From: Rapana venosa
Lineage: Eukaryota > Mollusca > Gastropoda > Neogastropoda > Muricidae
Reading direction: 5' to 3'
Length of the DNA: 64,000 nt
Assembly (NCBI GenBank): GCA_028751875.1
Contig: CM054159.1
Span: forward strand, 8,119,456 to 8,183,455
Of the stretch, positions 1 through 12,610 are shown in pieces. Made by a program: the position numbers and the translations under genes. Below the pieces are notes generated by a model that made no database searches, had not been told where the DNA came from, and saw only the letters and a program-made list of their open reading frames with translations. The stretch's first letter is position 1. Each line of letters opens with the position of its first letter.

Positions 1-71
<71 letters not shown>

Positions 72-78
72 CAGCAGC

Positions 79-145
<67 letters not shown>
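1..145. repeat. (AGT)n microsatellite at the window edge
   Basis: Trinucleotide tract with three AGC variants; cut by the window start. Confidence 0.98.
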
Positions 146-219
146 TTGTTGTCACTGTACCTTCCTCCTTCTCTCTAATAGGACTTTCTTGTGGTCTTCA
201 CTGATTCAGTGTTGCTACA

Positions 220-545
220 GTGCACTGACTGACTGACTGACTGACTGACTGGCTAACTGACTGGCTGGCTGACTGACTGACTGGATGGATGGCTGACTGA
301 TTGACTGGATGGATGGATGGATGGCTGACTGGCTGGATGACTGACTGACTGGATGGCTGACTGATTGACTGACTGGCTGGATGAATGGATGGCTGAGTGG
401 CTGGCTGACTGGATGGATGGCTGACTGACTGGATGGCTGGCTGACTGATTGACTGACTGGCTATTGATTGACTGACTGGCTGGCTGGCTGGCTGACTGGC
501 TGGCTGACTGACTGACTGACTGACTGACTGACTGACTGACTGACC
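220..545. repeat. (GACT/GGCT/GGAT)n tetranucleotide array
   Basis: Interrupted tetranucleotide tract of about 325 bp. Confidence 0.95.
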
Positions 546-644
546 GGCTGATCTGTTAACGCCTTCATCAATTGTTGGGGCATTGCACTGATTCTCTTTT
601 TGTCTAGTTGGGTTGTGTTGTGTTTTTTAAATCAGTGTGTCTTG

Positions 645-748
645 GGCAGTTTGGACCTGGTGGGCAGTTTGGACCTGGTGGGCAGTTTGGACCTGGTGGG
701 TAGTTTGGGGCAGTTTGGACCTGGTGGCAGTTTGGACCTGGTGGGTAT
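645..748. repeat. Small minisatellite, 18-nt unit
   Basis: Five copies of GGGCAGTTTGGACCTGGT, the fourth interrupted. Open frames on both strands here are repeat artefacts. Confidence 0.9.
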
Positions 749-954
749 GATGGTGTCATCCATGCCATGTCCAGAGCTGCCCAGTCTTCCATGGAATATA
801 GATCACCAGGTTTTTAACGTCACCTCAAGGTGCTCTGTGAGCCTCTTATTGGATAATTTTACATACTGCAGATTTAAACAAAATGATTTTTTTTAATTTA
901 AAAGAGAATAAATAGGGGAGGGAAGGAGACAATGACAATTACAATGACAAATTC

Positions 955-1022
955 TTTTATTTCGAGGATAATGAATAAGCACACATGTGCTTTTTTACAT
1001 CCAGTCCCCGCCCGTTAGGGAT
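955..1022 (-). repeat. SINE tail (stem-loop type)
   Basis: ATTTCGAGGATAATGAATAA then GCACACATGTGCTTTTTTAC, the inverse of the 57171 tail. Further tail copies: 31243-31312 (minus), 23863-23926 (plus) and 20628-20675 (plus). Confidence 0.7.
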
Positions 1023-1692
1023 ACATCTTAATAATAATAACCCAATACTTATACAGTCTCACAATAAAAACAAGGGGAAATAACCCTTTTCAAAACAGCT
1101 CCCCCCAACACCCCCCCCCCCCCCCAAAGCAATCAAATAAAAGAAAACCCTAAAAATACCCCCCCACCCCCACCCCCACCTCCCAAAAAAACCCTAACCA
1201 AAACAAACAAACAAAAGAGAAAGATAAACCAAACCAACAGAAGAAGATAAAAAAGAGAAAAACAGACAAACAACAACAACAAGAACAACAACAGAGCCAA
1301 GAAAAATAACACAACCAAACTTAATAAGTCATAAAGATAAACATCTACACATTGTCAAATGGTACACATACTTGTTACACATAACTATAAGATATTGAAA
1401 TAGGGCACTCATTAAAACTTAAGTACAGAAGCAAGTCCAATAAACTATTGAAAATATAAAAGATGAATCCTTCCTCAGGATACACAATAACTATAAGCAA
1501 GACGATAAAAGGTGAGAGAGAGACAGAGACAGAGTGTGTGTGTGTGTGTGTATTTCAGAGATAATATCCAATATATAATTCCCAAAACAGTATGCGATCC
1601 CATCAACACTCATTTTAGATTATATTCGTTTCAAATTATATGTCATGATAATGAAATAAATTTAATACCCATACATCTATTTTCGCGTTATG

Positions 1693-1693
<1 letters not shown>

Positions 1694-1753
<60 letters not shown>

Positions 1754-1777
1754 GGAGAGAGAGAGAGAGAGAGAGAT
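1694..1777. repeat. (GA)n microsatellite
   Basis: Nearly pure GA tract. Similar tracts at 11050-11103 and 57617-57747. Confidence 0.97.
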
Positions 1778-1810
1778 CACAAGGGAATGAGAAGAAAGGC
1801 TGCAGCCCAG

Positions 1811-1990
1811 GCAGACAGACCAGCGTCAGACTTCATCTGTGCCTTCCTCTGCCATAGGCACTGTCTGTCATTCCCGTGTGGGACTGGCCAGCCACACCCC
1901 ACGCTGTACCAGAATGAACACCTAGAGTGCAACACCATAGTCTTCCGAGACTGATGGCTGCCATGGTGTCAATCACAAGTAGAAGATCAT
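1811..1990 (-). repeat. Probable dispersed repeat related to the 48.1-kb insertion
   Basis: It contains CCATAGTCTTCCGAGACTGA; its reverse complement parallels the start and middle of the 48105-48456 insertion. The match is short and by eye. Confidence 0.4.
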
Positions 1991-2271
1991 CTCTTACCTT
2001 TCCCACTGATTCTGAGGTGGCTATGCCAATTTATTTCTGTTTAATGAACTATGTTATATTTGTTTTGGGGTGTTTTCATATAATATCTTCGAACATACTA
2101 TAGGCCTAACTTCTCCAGAATTTAAAATGATGCTTTGGCACACATTTGCAATTCAAATTTAAGAAAATAATTCCCCTTAAAAAGCTATACATTTTTTTCT
2201 GACCTTCTCTTGAGAAATAAAGTTTCAGTACGTTTACAGTCAAACAATAAAAAGAGAAACCCTTTTTTTCG

Positions 2272-2626
2272 TTCCTTGGCTACAGTTCCGAGTTTCGATT
2301 TTTGCATAACGCCACCATTAAGGTAGCCGCATTCTGACTTTGGGAATACACATGAACTGAGTCTACCAATTTTGCCAGGACAGTCGGGAGATACCTCCCT
2401 GCTCTATCTGATTTTCCACTATCGTGGGTTCTTTTGACATGCACAGCAAGCCAGTGAGCATACGGGTCTGACTGGTTTAGAATCGACTCTGAAAGACTTG
2501 ACATTCAGTCTCATTCTCCTGTCAAACTGGGAAGAAAGGGCAAGGCTGGGAATCGAACCCAGAACCTCACTGTTTACTTGTTAGGCAGGTGAACGTCTTA
2601 ATCGTTCTGCCATCCCCTTCCTTCTT
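2272..2626 (-). mobile_element. tRNA-derived SINE, antisense orientation
   Basis: It runs from TTGGCTACAGTTCCGAGTTT through AAGGTAGCCGCATTCTGACT to an inverse head with box B GGAATCGAACCC; the head is nearly the inverse of the 17938 copy. Confidence 0.75.
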
Positions 2627-3398
2627 GATGCCACATTTAAAAGCTGCTAACTGTTCTGACAGAAAACCCAGTAACAGTAGCATGAAGCCACTGTACCAAT
2701 AATAACACCAACAATAACAACAACAACAACATCTTAAGCAAATAAAAACTCAAATAAATGAATAAGCAAAAGACAATGCTCACCATATTAAGGCAACAAC
2801 TGCAAGCAGGCCCAACCGACAGTCTATCAAAGCTCACTGCAGTCAAAAAATAGTTCTTTGAATCACGAAGAATGCGTTTTCTCTGAATCTACAAACCAGC
2901 AGGCTAGGGACACAACCCAAGAGGTAACCTGGAATATATATATAGCCTCCCTGCCACCACCCACCCCCTTCCCATCTTTGTCTTCCAATCTCAGCCCCCA
3001 CTCCCCACCCCACGCCTCCTCCTTCCCCCTTCCTATCTTTCAAAGAGTGTGGCCAGCAGATATCATATTTTCTGAATCGTAATCAGCGTCATTTCAGTGA
3101 AGACTGAAATGGACTGGGTGGTCTCAGCGAATCACACAGACACTTGATAACAAGATGTGGACATACATACCCTCTCTTCTCATACGAGCTTCGCTGCTGA
3201 AGGGAGAGCGGGTATGATCCTGGTGAAGGGTGTTTGAAGCAACAACGCTCCTCCCTTAATTGAAGTCAGCTATCACACACATCCATGCCCTTCCAGTGAC
3301 AGACTCTGCTGCGGGAGACACTCCACATGTTGTCGGTGATCATTATTGAACGACATCTGTTCGTGTGGAGGAGATTACCGCCCCCGCGGGCGGATGTC

Positions 3399-4174
3399 AG
3401 GGGCCTGTCAGTATAAACAGCATTCCCACCTTCTGGATATTTCTGTGCTAGGAATTCCCTCTTTTCTATCCCTCTCTTTGTTTCTACCTTGTTCCTTTTT
3501 TTTCCTTCCTGTCCTCTCCTTCTTGTCTATTTTCTGCTTTCTTGGTCCATTCTCCTGCCTTTTTTCAAGGAACATTTTTTTTAAGATAGCCATTGTCTTT
3601 CACACCAAAGTCGGATGCGCTGGGCCTGACTTGTCAGGCGCTTACCAGCTATTCCGCTCATAATTATGACAGACAATACCTACTGTCTGAGAGTTCCACG
3701 ATGATGTATGAAGATAAAGGTGGGCATGCTCCTTGTCTGTGTGTGTGTGTGGGGGGGGGGGGGGGGGGGGGGGGGATAAGCATTGTAGGGAGAGATTTTG
3801 TTAAAGTACTGTTTTGAGGGTTAAATTTGTAGAAGTGAAAGTTTCACTTATGCATGTGTTAAAGGCTAAACTGTTGTTCTTCTTCGTCGTCGAACGCTTA
3901 GACAACAGCCATTGTTGTCTGGAGTTAGGAGCAAGAACGCGTTGCGTTGCCGTTAAACGCCTGACAAGTCAGGCCCAGCCGGTCTGACTTCGGCGTGGGA
4001 GAGAATTGTAATCTTTCAAGTCTTTCTTGGGAAAAATGGCAGGAAAATAGACCAGGAAGGCAGAAAATAGACAAGAAGGAAGAAAGAAACAAAGAGAGGG
4101 ATAGAAAAGAAGGAATTCCCAGCACAGAATTTCCAGAAGGTGGGAATGCTGTTCATACTGACAGGCCCCCCGGC
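3399..4174. mobile_element. Fold-back (inverted-repeat) element
   Basis: Two arms of about 220-250 bp (3399-3649 and 3953-4174) are imperfect inverted copies. The left runs CCTGTCAGTATAAACAGCAT ... GGGCCTGACTTGTCAGGCGC and the right is its reverse complement. The spacer has a 25-nt G-run (3751-3775). Transcribed, it would form a long hairpin. Confidence 0.85.
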
Positions 4175-4437
4175 ATCCCCACGAGGGAGGTCAAGGCGTT
4201 GTTGGCATGAGTGGAGTTTCTGGTGTTGGTGAAGACGGTGTAGCCTCTAGATCACCTGGGATGACTAGTGTCAGGCAAGCCAGGTGTCCATGGTATCAAG
4301 CTCTCTTACACTTTCAATATCTGACTCAGCCCAAGCCATGTACGCCTCCTTTCAAAAAACAAAAATCACACAAATGGCACACACACACAGTCAGAGAGCA
4401 TGAACTAAAGACATGATTGTCATCATCACAACCTTTT

Positions 4438-4870
4438 TTTTTTTTTTTTGGTTTCTCGGCTGGAGTTCCGGGGTTCACCAATGGCGAAATTTTGCGTATG
4501 CCTGTGTGACCGTTTTTTTACCCACCATGAAGGTAGCCACATTCCAACTTCAGGGATGTGTGCTGGGTATGTTCGTGTTTCTGTAACCCACTGAACGCTG
4601 ACATGATTTACAGGATCTTCAATGTGCATTTTTGATCTTCTGGGTATGTATATAGGCCCTAAACAAAGGGAAGTAAGGCACTGGCAGGCCTGCACTTGAA
4701 GTTGACCTGGGCGATGCTAAAAATCCTCCCCCCCCCCTCCCCCCCCCCCCCCCCCCCCCCCCCTCCTTAATTCACCAGACGCCTCTGAGATTCGAACCCC
4801 ACGACTTCATAGATCCATGGGATTGAATGTGAACGGTCTTAACCACTCGGCTATAGCATCCATCGAACCA
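4438..4870 (-). mobile_element. tRNA-derived SINE, antisense orientation
   Basis: Tail CTCGGCTGGAGTTCCGGGGT then CACCAATGGCGAAATTTTGC; inverse head with box B (GATTCGAACCCC) and box A (CTTAACCACTCGGCTATAG), a Leu/Ser-tRNA-like start. It includes a C-rich run of over 30 nt (4729-4764). Confidence 0.8.
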
Positions 4871-5979
4871 CAGGTTGACTTTTCCCATACAAACTGCCAG
4901 AGCAAGTCTAAGAGCTCAATTGCACGACATCATTTTTTTCTCTTTAAAGGACCCCCCAACCCCACCCCACCCCCGCCTTCCCCCTGCCCCCTCAAACAAA
5001 AAAATCGGAAGTATCTGGATACATGCAGCTTTCAGACTCAGTAAGAACATTGTTGTCCATGTTGCCACTTTGTGACATGATATGTATCAGTTGGTGATGT
5101 GGCATAGTATGTAACAACACAGACAGTTTGCTTATTTGCAGACTCAGTTTGTTGATTAGTAACTTTCAGAATGATGATAAGCTTTTTGCCTTTGGAAAGG
5201 AGATGGCATATCATGTTTGGACAGCTGTTTCCTTTTTCGGTACGTTGTACAAAAGAAGGGGGAAAAAAAGACCACTAGCTAGTTCAAAGCCTACTCATAC
5301 GCCATAGGAAACCCAACAAACAAAAGAAAGACAGAGGAAGAAGAAGAAGCTACAACAACAACAGTTAGATGAACAAGAAGACTTATGAAATTAAACACCC
5401 CTTTCCTTTAAAGAAAAGGATGCACAAATGACTTTTTGATTCCTTTTGTAATTTAAAGTGACAACCTCAACCCGCTATCTTATCTGCAATGGACCAGTCC
5501 TACTCTCACAGATGTCACACTCATGACAGAATAGTAAACTCTTCTTATCAAAAGGGGTGATAGGTTGTCACGAACGTTTTCAAAGTTCGCGTTGTTCACA
5601 GGAAAGAAAGGATTGTTCCCTTTCCTTTATCCTTTCCTCTGAAGATTGGCCGGCATCTCAGATGACAGAGAAAAGATCTCAAACCCTGTGTGCCGTCTTT
5701 GTGGACAATCAATTCAAATGGAAGAAACAAAGAGATTGAGATGATGGACTGAATGAAGACATATGGGCAGGAATTGTATACACTTTCTCTCGCACTCTCC
5801 CACACATGTACTCCCACCCACACACACATGTACTCCCATATCGAATGTACGTAAGTGCGCACGCACGTACGCTCACACGCACATGTAACACGCACACACT
5901 GTGCGTGCATCTGCGTCCTTTGCACAGATAGAGTAAATAGATAAGTTTTCATTTGCAGAGGGTGCAGATGCAGTTCGTT

Positions 5980-6085
5980 TTCCTTGGCTAGACTTCTGAG
6001 GTTCACCAATGGTGAGATGTTGCGTATGCGACCAGTTTTGCCCACCTTGAAGGTAGCCGCATTCCGACTTCGGGAATATATATAT
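5980..6085 (-). repeat. SINE tail fragment
   Basis: TTGGCTAGACTTCTGAGGTT, CACCAATGGTGAGATGTTGC and GAAGGTAGCCGCATTCCGAC; followed by a (GA)n and a G-run. Confidence 0.75.
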
Positions 6086-9000
6086 AGAGAGAGACACAGA
6101 GAGAGAGAAGAGAGGGGGGGGGGGGGGGGTGCACGTGTGATCTTTGGCATCCAGATTACATTTTCTCAACTGAATGTTATTTGTTGCGATGGAGTTTCTG
6201 TTTGAAGCGTAGTATGGGGAAACCGAAACCGAGGTCACCATGAGACCACAGCAACCAGGGCCACTGCATCAGAGACCAATTGCTTTTTTATGGCATGATG
6301 ATCAGTGGTAATGACTGGAAATCTGTTTTGACACTATGTGATGGGGCTGTACTCTACACTTCCTATCAGAACATATCCCAGGGTCAACCAGGCCAGAGAT
6401 ACGGACACCTGCAGTGTTGGTCAGGTCATTTGAGCAACACTCAAAATCACATTCGTAAAGTGGATGAAGCTCGACTGTGTGATCCCAGTCTTACCATCTC
6501 TCCTTCGCAGATTTACCTTCCCTGACCCTAAAGAGGGCAGGTACCCATTTACAGCTGGGGGAACTGGGGAACTGTACTGAAGCCAAGGTGCACAAACGGT
6601 CACCCATCCACTTGGTAGCCACGCTCAATGCTGCTTCACCTTAGTTTGAGGAAAGCAAGTGTTCTGACCACTGAGCGATCCTGTCCCCGAGATGAGATAG
6701 TCGGGGACATGAGATAGTCAAGATACACAGTATTACCCGAGATAGTCAAATTACACAGAATCAAAGTTTGTGCGGTACCCCAAAGGTTCCTCAAGGACAA
6801 CACAGAGGATGAGTGAGGCAGGGTGGAAGAGAGAGAGACAGGGAGAGGAGGAGATTGCAATGATCCAGTGCTATCTTCACTAGAATCCACACCACCAAAA
6901 GAGACGAGCAAAGCAATGGTACATCTACTAAACTTTATTCCATATAGTAGTACAACATTCAACAAGTCTTACCATGCACATACATCTGTGTGTTGTGTTC
7001 TGTACAATCATTTCAACTCAAAAAAAAAAAGTCTTAAAGGTTAGGCGTATTTTGTATATGTACAAGAAAAATGGCAGTACTATGTATAGTGTGATAAATG
7101 AGATTTTTATTTTATTTTTTTGAAGGAGTGGGTACAACCTTTCTTTTCTCTCTCCTTCCTTCCCAGACCCAGTTGTGTTCACGAGTTGACTGCTGACACC
7201 CAGACAACCACCTTGTTCAGTTCAGTGACAATGTCTTGATTATACAGTGCGATGTCCGGTCCTTTCTTTGTACGATTTGTGACACAAACCAGAACAAAAC
7301 AAATAATCCATACAGACATGTTTAAATAATGTCAACAGTCTTTGTAACATATCAAATGCAGATTTTTTTTCTTCAGTGTAACTGAGTGTACATGTACATG
7401 TGTTAATTCTGCACTCTTTTTGAAAGAGAAAAAAAAAAGCCATAAAAAAAAAATCACTTCAATGTTAGTTATGTGCAAATTACAGACAAAAGCATACAAG
7501 CAAATAATACAAAGCATTCAACATGTTAAGAAAAAGGAAAAAGAAAAAAGTTTCTGTACAAGCTGTAAGAAAAAGACAAAGCCAGCAGAGAAGCAGTGAA
7601 GGGGCAATGAAGAATCAAACGCAAGACTCCATGAAGCACATCGAACTCGCCACGCCTCTTAGCGTGAACGCAGCACAGAGATGTGGGCAGAAGAGTGACA
7701 ATGACGACGACGGCGATGACGATGACAGGACCCGCGGTCGGTCACAGGACTGACACCAGGTGAAATATAAGGCATCCACAGACAGAACCTCAGAGCCGGC
7801 AGCACATCGACCTTATGTGCACAGGTCCAAGTCAGTATGTTGATCAATATGGTGATCCACATATCTCAACAACAACAAAATAATATTGAACATATGCCTT
7901 GTCAGTTCAAAGTGCTTGTAAAATATACAGTGCTATAAAATGTTACACGATTTGGGAGGGGGGGGGTAAGAAAATCAAAACAAAGAAAAACCTAACCATT
8001 AGTGAACATATTTTTGATGTTCCCTGACAAAATACGGGAACATGTATAATTTGCAAGTTTCACCAATTGTTCATGCTCTGAAGCATAAGACAGTGACAGA
8101 TGCATTTACTTGCAGCTACGAATGTTCTGCTGACTTTGCAGCTACACTGACTGACCAAAGCTGACAATGTTCTGCTCATTCATTTTTGGGAAGAGGGGAG
8201 AGAGTACCCCACCTATTCTGCCATGTTATTTATAACTCTGTGAGGTAAAGGAGAGAGGTGCAGTTGTCAGTTTCTCTGATCAGTCCGCTGGTTATGTTGT
8301 CAGGATTGTATGATATTCATATTCATAAATCATGTTTAACATGACTTTCTTCACTCTGTACAGTTAGTAATTATAGTGTTTTTATTGATAACTATCTTCA
8401 ACATTTACCAGTTGGTTTTTTTAACACATCAATAGGACACTAGTTTGGGAATGAAGTTCTTAGATATATAGGAAAGCATATCACTTTTCTTTTACACACA
8501 TTCACAGGCTACAAAGATATATTTTTCGTGTTCTGTAAACAAGCTATATTTCTTCACAGTAAATTTTCATAACTCCTTAATAACTTTAACGATGATTATT
8601 TGCTTTGCTCATGCGTTTTTTCAAACGAGAATCTCAATATATTCACCAGAGCTTAACATTTTTTCTCTTTCCCTGAAGATTTTTTTTTATATTTTAATTT
8701 TAAAAAAACACTTTATTGTAAGCTTGTGTTGAAGATTCGGAATGTGCTGCTTTTTATTAAGAAAAAAATACTATATGCTAATCTTAAACGAAAATGATGA
8801 AGAAACCCAAAACAAAACAAGGCAAGTCACCGCTTCCTTGACTTCTAAGAACTAAACCGACGAGACAATGACACTACCAAAACCTGAATCAAACGTTTCC
8901 ATAACGAAACATACGCAAATAAAAAAACAAAACAAAAAACACGCAAAGTGAAACATGTGGTCCAAAACAGGAGAGGAGACCTGTAAGATGACATCATCAT

Positions 9001-9967
9001 GACCCAAAAAATTGTTTAATATATATATATAATCACGACAATCATTTCAAACAAAAGATCGCACACTTTTTTCAAGAAATCTACAAAACACGTTTTGAAC
9101 ACACCACAGAATAAAACGTTAACAAAAGACAGATGGTATAACTGTGAGAGGGCTTGGTTGGGGGGTGAGGGGAAGGGGGGGGCCCAGTTTTGTGCCACTA
9201 TACATTCACACAGTACAGATGTTTTACAGAAAAAAAAGTAAGGTAGGAACTTTCCCTGAAAAAAGAGTTGTCAGCAATGCCTTCACAGGGGAGGGGCTAT
9301 CACAACACAAAAACACACACAGCCCGTCTCTTGAACAAATCAATCAATCATATCCAAAAATATCGCTCATATATTACAACAGAATTATAACAAAAACTTT
9401 GAACACAGTACCTGTCCAGCAGTCTTTTATCCAAAAAATACTTCTTCTTTTTTTAAATAAAAAGAGATAACATAACAAACAAAATCTTACTGCAAAAAAA
9501 AAAGAAAGTTTCCCTTTATCTTCTTTCAATGTTTTTGTATGTTTATTATTGATGAGTTTTTTTCATGTGCAGTGATACATCTGAAGTTATTGAACTTCAA
9601 TAACTGTCAGTTAATTTTTGTTAATTTGTAAATGCTGAAAAAAGTCCTTCTAGTTGATATGTATTTCAGCGGTGAATCTGAACATTTTCCTTGTACAATC
9701 ACCTGTATGAATGAGGACTCTGCAGGCTTAGCTGTTGGTGCTCTTACTATTTAGGCAAACATATTGCATGTTCAGAGGGCCATCTGTCTAACCCACGTCT
9801 GAGATTTGTTCCCCAATCTGTTCACCAGAAAGCAGTCACGATACTAGTAGATCTGCTTCATAAGAAAGGAAAAAAAGTTGAAAAGGGTTTTATCTTGGAA
9901 CTGAATGACAAGCTCTGATGTGACCAGCGAAGCCAGGCTGTAACTATGCAACATGAACTAAAAAGGT

Positions 9968-10377
9968 GTGACCATCATGAAATGAGTCGTGTCGCACCTG
10001 ACCTACTTTTCTGCACCGAGCCATTTTACGTAAGTGGGGGGGGGGTTGTCAATTTTGAGAAAACACTTTGATTATAAAACTATAACTTTTCTTCTAACTT
10101 GCACTTACAAGTATCAAGGCATAATTTTGTTTCCTTTAAAACCACCCAGCCCCCTTATTCTGCCCAGCGAATGATGCAAAGTTTGTCAAGTCCTCACTTC
10201 CTACAGTCTAACATTTCAATTTGTAATAACTATTCACAGAACTGTTCATTTTTCAATCTGTTTTTGACCTGAAAAGCTTTCCCCCCCCAAAAAGTATTTT
10301 TCAATTGCAGAGTAGCAGCACATTAACGACAAAAAATGGACTCCAGTATAAGATGACTCATTATGTGGCAGTGTCAC
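9968..10377. mobile_element. MITE copy 1 (GTGAC-type TIR family)
   Basis: Diverged member of a non-coding family with two other copies here (34414, 39748), recognised by shared interior such as GACTCATTATGTGGCAGTGTCAC near its right end and a related inverted left end. All three lie in the same orientation. No open frame. Confidence 0.75.
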
Positions 10378-11064
10378 ATATCTTTAAAACTGGAGGGAAA
10401 AGACCCAACAACAAAATCAAAACAACACTTTTTCTTTTTAAACCACCACCACTCCCCCCCCCCCTCCCCCAACAAACCATCAGGCAAGTCTGAAGACTTG
10501 AAACTATATTTTCAATTGTCACTACTCAGAAAAAAACACCCCCCAGCTGCCTAGTACAGAACACTCACCACAGACAACTTGTAAAGAACTTGTAAAGAAC
10601 AGTTCTCTTCTGTACAGTCGCTGTGGTGGTTTTAGTCAAAGACTTCTTATGAGCACAAGTCAATTCAGAACTACAAACATTTTTTTAGTTTAAAAGGGTA
10701 AACATTTATTTTAAACCTTCGAGTCGATGTCTGCAGTCCATGAAAGAGCAAAATGTAGTTTCATTTTAATGTGTTGGTTGGTTGGTTGGTTGATTTTTTG
10801 GAGGGGGAGGACTTTATTCTTTTCGAACGCTCATTTTATGTTCAACAGTCAATGGGTTAGCATGAAACAAACAATTAACACTGTCTTCTTATCTGCCAAA
10901 CTGGCTGCATCGGGTTCAACATAGCACTTGCCAGAAAATCTTAGGCTCTGCTGATCATGAACTTGCATATTTCTGTGACGCAAAACTTTTTTCAAGCATC
11001 CAGCGATTTCTTAAACATTGTCTGCCCGAGTGTATGCTACTTTCAGTAGACGTAGAGAGAGAGA

Positions 11065-11104
<40 letters not shown>

Positions 11105-11958
11105 AGGGGTGGGTTGTGCTTAAAGTGGCTGGAACGACCGATACCACAGTAAACCTACAGGGTGGGTTTCGCTTTTTGTTTTTTCAAAGGCAATAAGGGC
11201 CTGTAAGGGCTTTCATGTAAACGCTAAAACCTGTAAGGCCTTGCTCAGAAAATTCTGAAGAAGAGGACTTGTGAAGAAGCCTCTACAAACGGTTAGCATA
11301 TGATAACAGCGCAGAGACCTAGGCAACAGAAAAAACAATGCACCGATGCAACACACTCATACAGGCATGCTCCGAAACTTGTCAGAAGAAAGATACAAGT
11401 ACAGAAGAAATTAAAAACAATGTGCTTTCCTTTTTCTTCTCTGTCAAGGGAGCCGCCATCCATTGCCGCCTGGCTTTGTGGCAGGCTCACAGAACTACAA
11501 CAAACCCCAACACTGCTCGTACGTAAAGGAAAACAACAATCACATCTCTTCACATGTGGCACTCCATGCACGCTCTCAAAAACACAATGCACATCACTCT
11601 GCCTGCCTTTGTCCTTCACAGTCCCTGGGTTCACAAGGTATACACACACACACACAGTGTTTGATAAGCACACGACTGTACACAGGCTCTGAAGTTAGCC
11701 AGCAATCTGCTTCATTCAAAGTCAGCCCAGTTTTCTTTATTTTTTTGATCTAGCTACAAAATGGAACCTACCACTATCCACACAAAAATATACATAACAA
11801 AATGAACAACAGAAAACAAGAGATTTCAAGTTCCCACACAAAATAAAAACCAAACAGAACAACCAAGTAATGAGAACTTGTAATTCAGCATGACTTTAAC
11901 TTTGTAAGACCTGTTGTCCTCTTATACTTGTTTTTTCTTTCTTTTCTTTCCTTTCCTT

Positions 11959-11964
11959 TTTATT
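11959..11964 (-). other. First AATAAA downstream of the BAZ1B stop (candidate poly(A) signal)
   Basis: The minus strand reads AATAAA about 495 nt after the stop codon. Others follow at 11736-11741 and further down to 6934-6939. Which is used cannot be decided without transcript ends. Confidence 0.3.
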
Positions 11965-12457
11965 CTTTCTTCTTTTAAATCAATCTGTCAAAGACAATCC
12001 GGACAATCACATAAAACAATCAGTCTTTAAAAAAATATGCTTCCTTTTCATATGAAAACACTACCCAAACTACAAACTACCCCAAGACGATTATTGTGGT
12101 CACACACGTCTTTTTCCCCATGAGAGAAAAAAAAAAACAACCCTAAAACTCAAACCACATGAATATCAAAATGATGATGTTTCATAATTATAAATGACAT
12201 GAATATGATAGCCAGAACCTAAACACATCCCTGAACCATTAAAATCAAGTGATAGGAAACATCCATCTTTCTTTCAGGGACTTTCCCCGGACAGCCTGAA
12301 AGGCGTCTTCTGCCTGATACCCTACGCAGGCAGGGACCACAAGCAAGCCTGCAGGCAGGCAGGCAGGCAGCCAGGACATTGTGCTCCTCTTTCCTACCAG
12401 CCCTGAAGTGTCAGACAATCGACCATCTTTCTCCTTCCCTCCTGCTGAAGCCCCTCT

Positions 12458-12610
12458 TCAGTTTCGGCGAGTGCGGCGTGTGCGTGCGGTGAGGGCGTCG
12501 GTGTCGGCCACAAAGTGCTGCGTGCTGGCGTAGTCGGGGAGGTGCTTGGCCAGCAGCTCGGCAAAGAACTTCTCCACCTCCTTCATGCACGAGTACACTT
12601 CGCTGTCCAG
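12458..12610 (-). CDS. BAZ1B: BAZ1B exon 33 (bromodomain C helix and stop)
   Basis: Residues 1585-1634 and TGA: LDSEVYSCMKEVEKFFAELL closes the bromodomain; the basic end is TARTRRTRRN, human YVRRKRKKFPDR. The acceptor (TTGACAG before CTGGACAGCGAAG) is copied in the minisatellite beside it. Phase 0 at the acceptor. Confidence 0.95.
   Translation of the reverse strand: MDSEVYSCMKEVEKFFAELLAKHLPDYASTQHFVADTDALTARTRRTRRN

Larger units (their letters stand above)
1190..6933. other. Intergenic sequence without a recognisable gene
   Basis: Outside the SINEs, the fold-back element and microsatellites listed separately, I see no coding sequence with homology or codon structure on either strand. The stretches 2627-3398, 4871-5979 and 6086-6933 contain nothing I recognise apart from short A/C-rich or GA tracts. 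Confidence 0.6.
6934..12457 (-). other. Repeat-poor downstream sequence, possible long 3' UTR
   Basis: About 5.5 kb after the stop. It is unusually free of SINEs and tandem arrays compared with the rest of the window; the exceptions are MITE copy 1 (9968-10377) and a (GA)n at 11050-11103. Several AATAAA hexamers lie on the minus strand. No recognisable coding sequence on either strand. Confidence 0.35.

Noticed and set aside
1512..1790. Arg-Glu repeat open frame
   Set aside because: Translation of a (GA)n microsatellite.
11293..11692. Overlapping 126- and 130-codon open frames on both strands
   Set aside because: No recognisable similarity, lack of codon bias; probably chance frames in the 3' flank.
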